Source: Methylocapsa sp. (lineage in GTDB: Bacteria; Pseudomonadota; Alphaproteobacteria; Rhizobiales; Beijerinckiaceae). Taken from it: DNA of 6,856 bases. The notes under the pieces were generated by a model that was not told where the DNA came from, did not search any database, and saw only the letters and a program-made list of their open reading frames with translations. Every line of letters begins with the position of its first letter. Within the stretch, counting starts at the first letter, position 1. Where the stretch lies: contig JAFMSB010000088.1 in assembly GCA_017353815.1 (NCBI GenBank), forward strand, positions 1 to 6,856, written 5' to 3'. The position numbers were made by a program, and so were the translations under genes. This document shows, one piece after another, positions 5,861 through 6,856 of this stretch.

Positions 5861-6844
5861 GTCGCCGCCATAAAAGAGACGCTGCGGATCGAGGCTCAAT
5901 CCGGCCGACTGGAGCAAGGGGTTCGTGGCGATGGCCGCAAGAAGTTGATTTGCGATGTCGTCGGCGAGCTTCGGCGCATCGCCGATTCTGCTGATATTCT
6001 CGGGCAGATCGGACAATAGGTTGATGAGCCCGTCGATCGAGCCTCCCCCGCTTCTCGCGAAGTCCCGCAGCGCGTCGGCAAGGATCCCTTGCTTCAGCAG
6101 CGCCTTCTGGCCCGTTCCGCCAAGATAGGGCGCAAGCGTTGCCCGCGCCATTTCGACCGCCACGCTGCGCTCGTCCTCGGTCTCGGCGTCCTGTCCGCCG
6201 CCAATCGCTGCAAAATCCGGAAGCAAGTTTAGGGAAAGCGGATTGCCGCTGGTCACGCCAGGCGTCCAGATGACCACATCGGCGCGTGCGTGATAAGTGT
6301 CGGCCTTGGCCGCATCCCCTTCGCCAAAACCTACCGGCCGCGTCGGCCAGCGACAACCGAGACGGGAAAGATCGTTATTGACGTCAAGCACAATGGCGGG
6401 GATGCCAAGCAATACCGCTTCTTCGACGATCCGGCGCACGAACACGGTCTTGCCGGAGCCTGAGCCCGCGAGGATCGCGATATGACGCGAGAGCAATTCG
6501 GCCGCCAGCGTCACTGGATCGCCGAGCATGCCCCGCTCGAAGCGGTGGCCTATGGGAATCAGCCGTTGGCCTGCCGGCCCAGGATGCTGCTGTTCTGCAG
6601 CACCGGTGCCCTGATGAACGATACTGTCGACGCTCTCTTCTCCAGAACTTCGCCCGGTTTCAACAGCCGGCGCTGCGTCCACGGAAGCGGGCTTAACGCC
6701 GGCCTCGCCGCGCGGCTGAGGAGACGGCGAGGAAGGCAAGAACGGCGGCGGACAAAGACCTGCCGCCTGGAACAGCGGTGTTTCAAACAGCGGTTTGCGC
6801 GCCCGCAGCCAGCCCTCGAAGCCGGGTAGATCCTGCTCTGCCAT
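5840..6844 (-). pseudogene. HerA/DUF87-like ATPase, N-terminal part with Walker A
   Basis: The frame is open to the right edge. ATG at 6844 (MAEQDLPGFEGWLRARKPLF) is a plausible start, with a TTG at 6853 also possible, and a start beyond the window cannot be excluded. A Pro/Ala/Glu-rich linker (about residues 35-95) precedes IPIGHRFERGMLGDPVTLAA and LSRHIAILAGSGSGKTVFVR, the HerA barrel end and Walker A (GSGSGKT, 127-133 from the ATG). IPAIVLDVNNDLSRLG and DVVIWTPGVTSGNPLSLNLL follow. The reading ends LSLDPQRLFYGGDGGRGFR at a TGA (5840-5842). GGDGG followed by TRISVIN is what the family shows, so a G6 run has apparently become G5 (5856-5860, C5 on the plus strand). This could be a real mutation or a sequencing error. 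Its upstream partner gene, if any, is off the window. Confidence 0.85.
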
Positions 6845-6856
6845 CGCCCGCAATGC

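Overview
The GC-rich sequence, codon choice and gene families point to an alphaproteobacterium, probably Rhizobiales (Bradyrhizobium, Methylocystis or Beijerinckia relatives). This is inferred from protein resemblance recalled from memory, with no search run. The window is an accessory region in advanced decay. Only the TerC fragment at the left edge and the DUF5681 gene lack a visible lesion.

Left part (1-1822). A TerC-family membrane protein runs off the left edge on the minus strand. Upstream of it lie a perfect 21-bp palindrome and the wreck of an amino-acid permease, also minus strand, with two internal deletions and a lost C-terminus. Then come about 730 bp without a convincing gene, holding a degenerate GGGAATT-type repeat with a period near 21 bp.

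Middle part (1823-5075, plus strand). An unrecognised gene is frameshifted after about 162 codons. It is followed by a phage or GTA-like packaging block: the C-terminal half of a ParB-type DNA methyltransferase, a DUF5681 protein (small-terminase-like) and a terminase large subunit. The terminase has an amber codon at residue 290, a further frameshift, and a nuclease tail that is split. Twice in this block, the C-terminal coding sequence of a plus-strand gene appears on the MINUS strand: at 2703-2834 for the unrecognised gene and at about 5029-5072 for the terminase. The first flipped piece abuts the methyltransferase fragment directly, as expected of an inversion with one breakpoint in each gene. 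The terminase piece looks like a separate in-place inversion with deletion.

Right part (5073-6856). After about 225 bp with nested inverted repeats, a convergent minus-strand gene encodes a HerA/DUF87-type DNA-pumping ATPase. It is broken by an apparent one-base loss in a run of G, which separates Walker A from Walker B.

I see no RNA gene, CRISPR array, insertion sequence or integrase. I do not find a working novel system. The notable content is the pattern of strand-flipped gene tails, the single-base lesions and the two unexplained repeat or palindrome structures.
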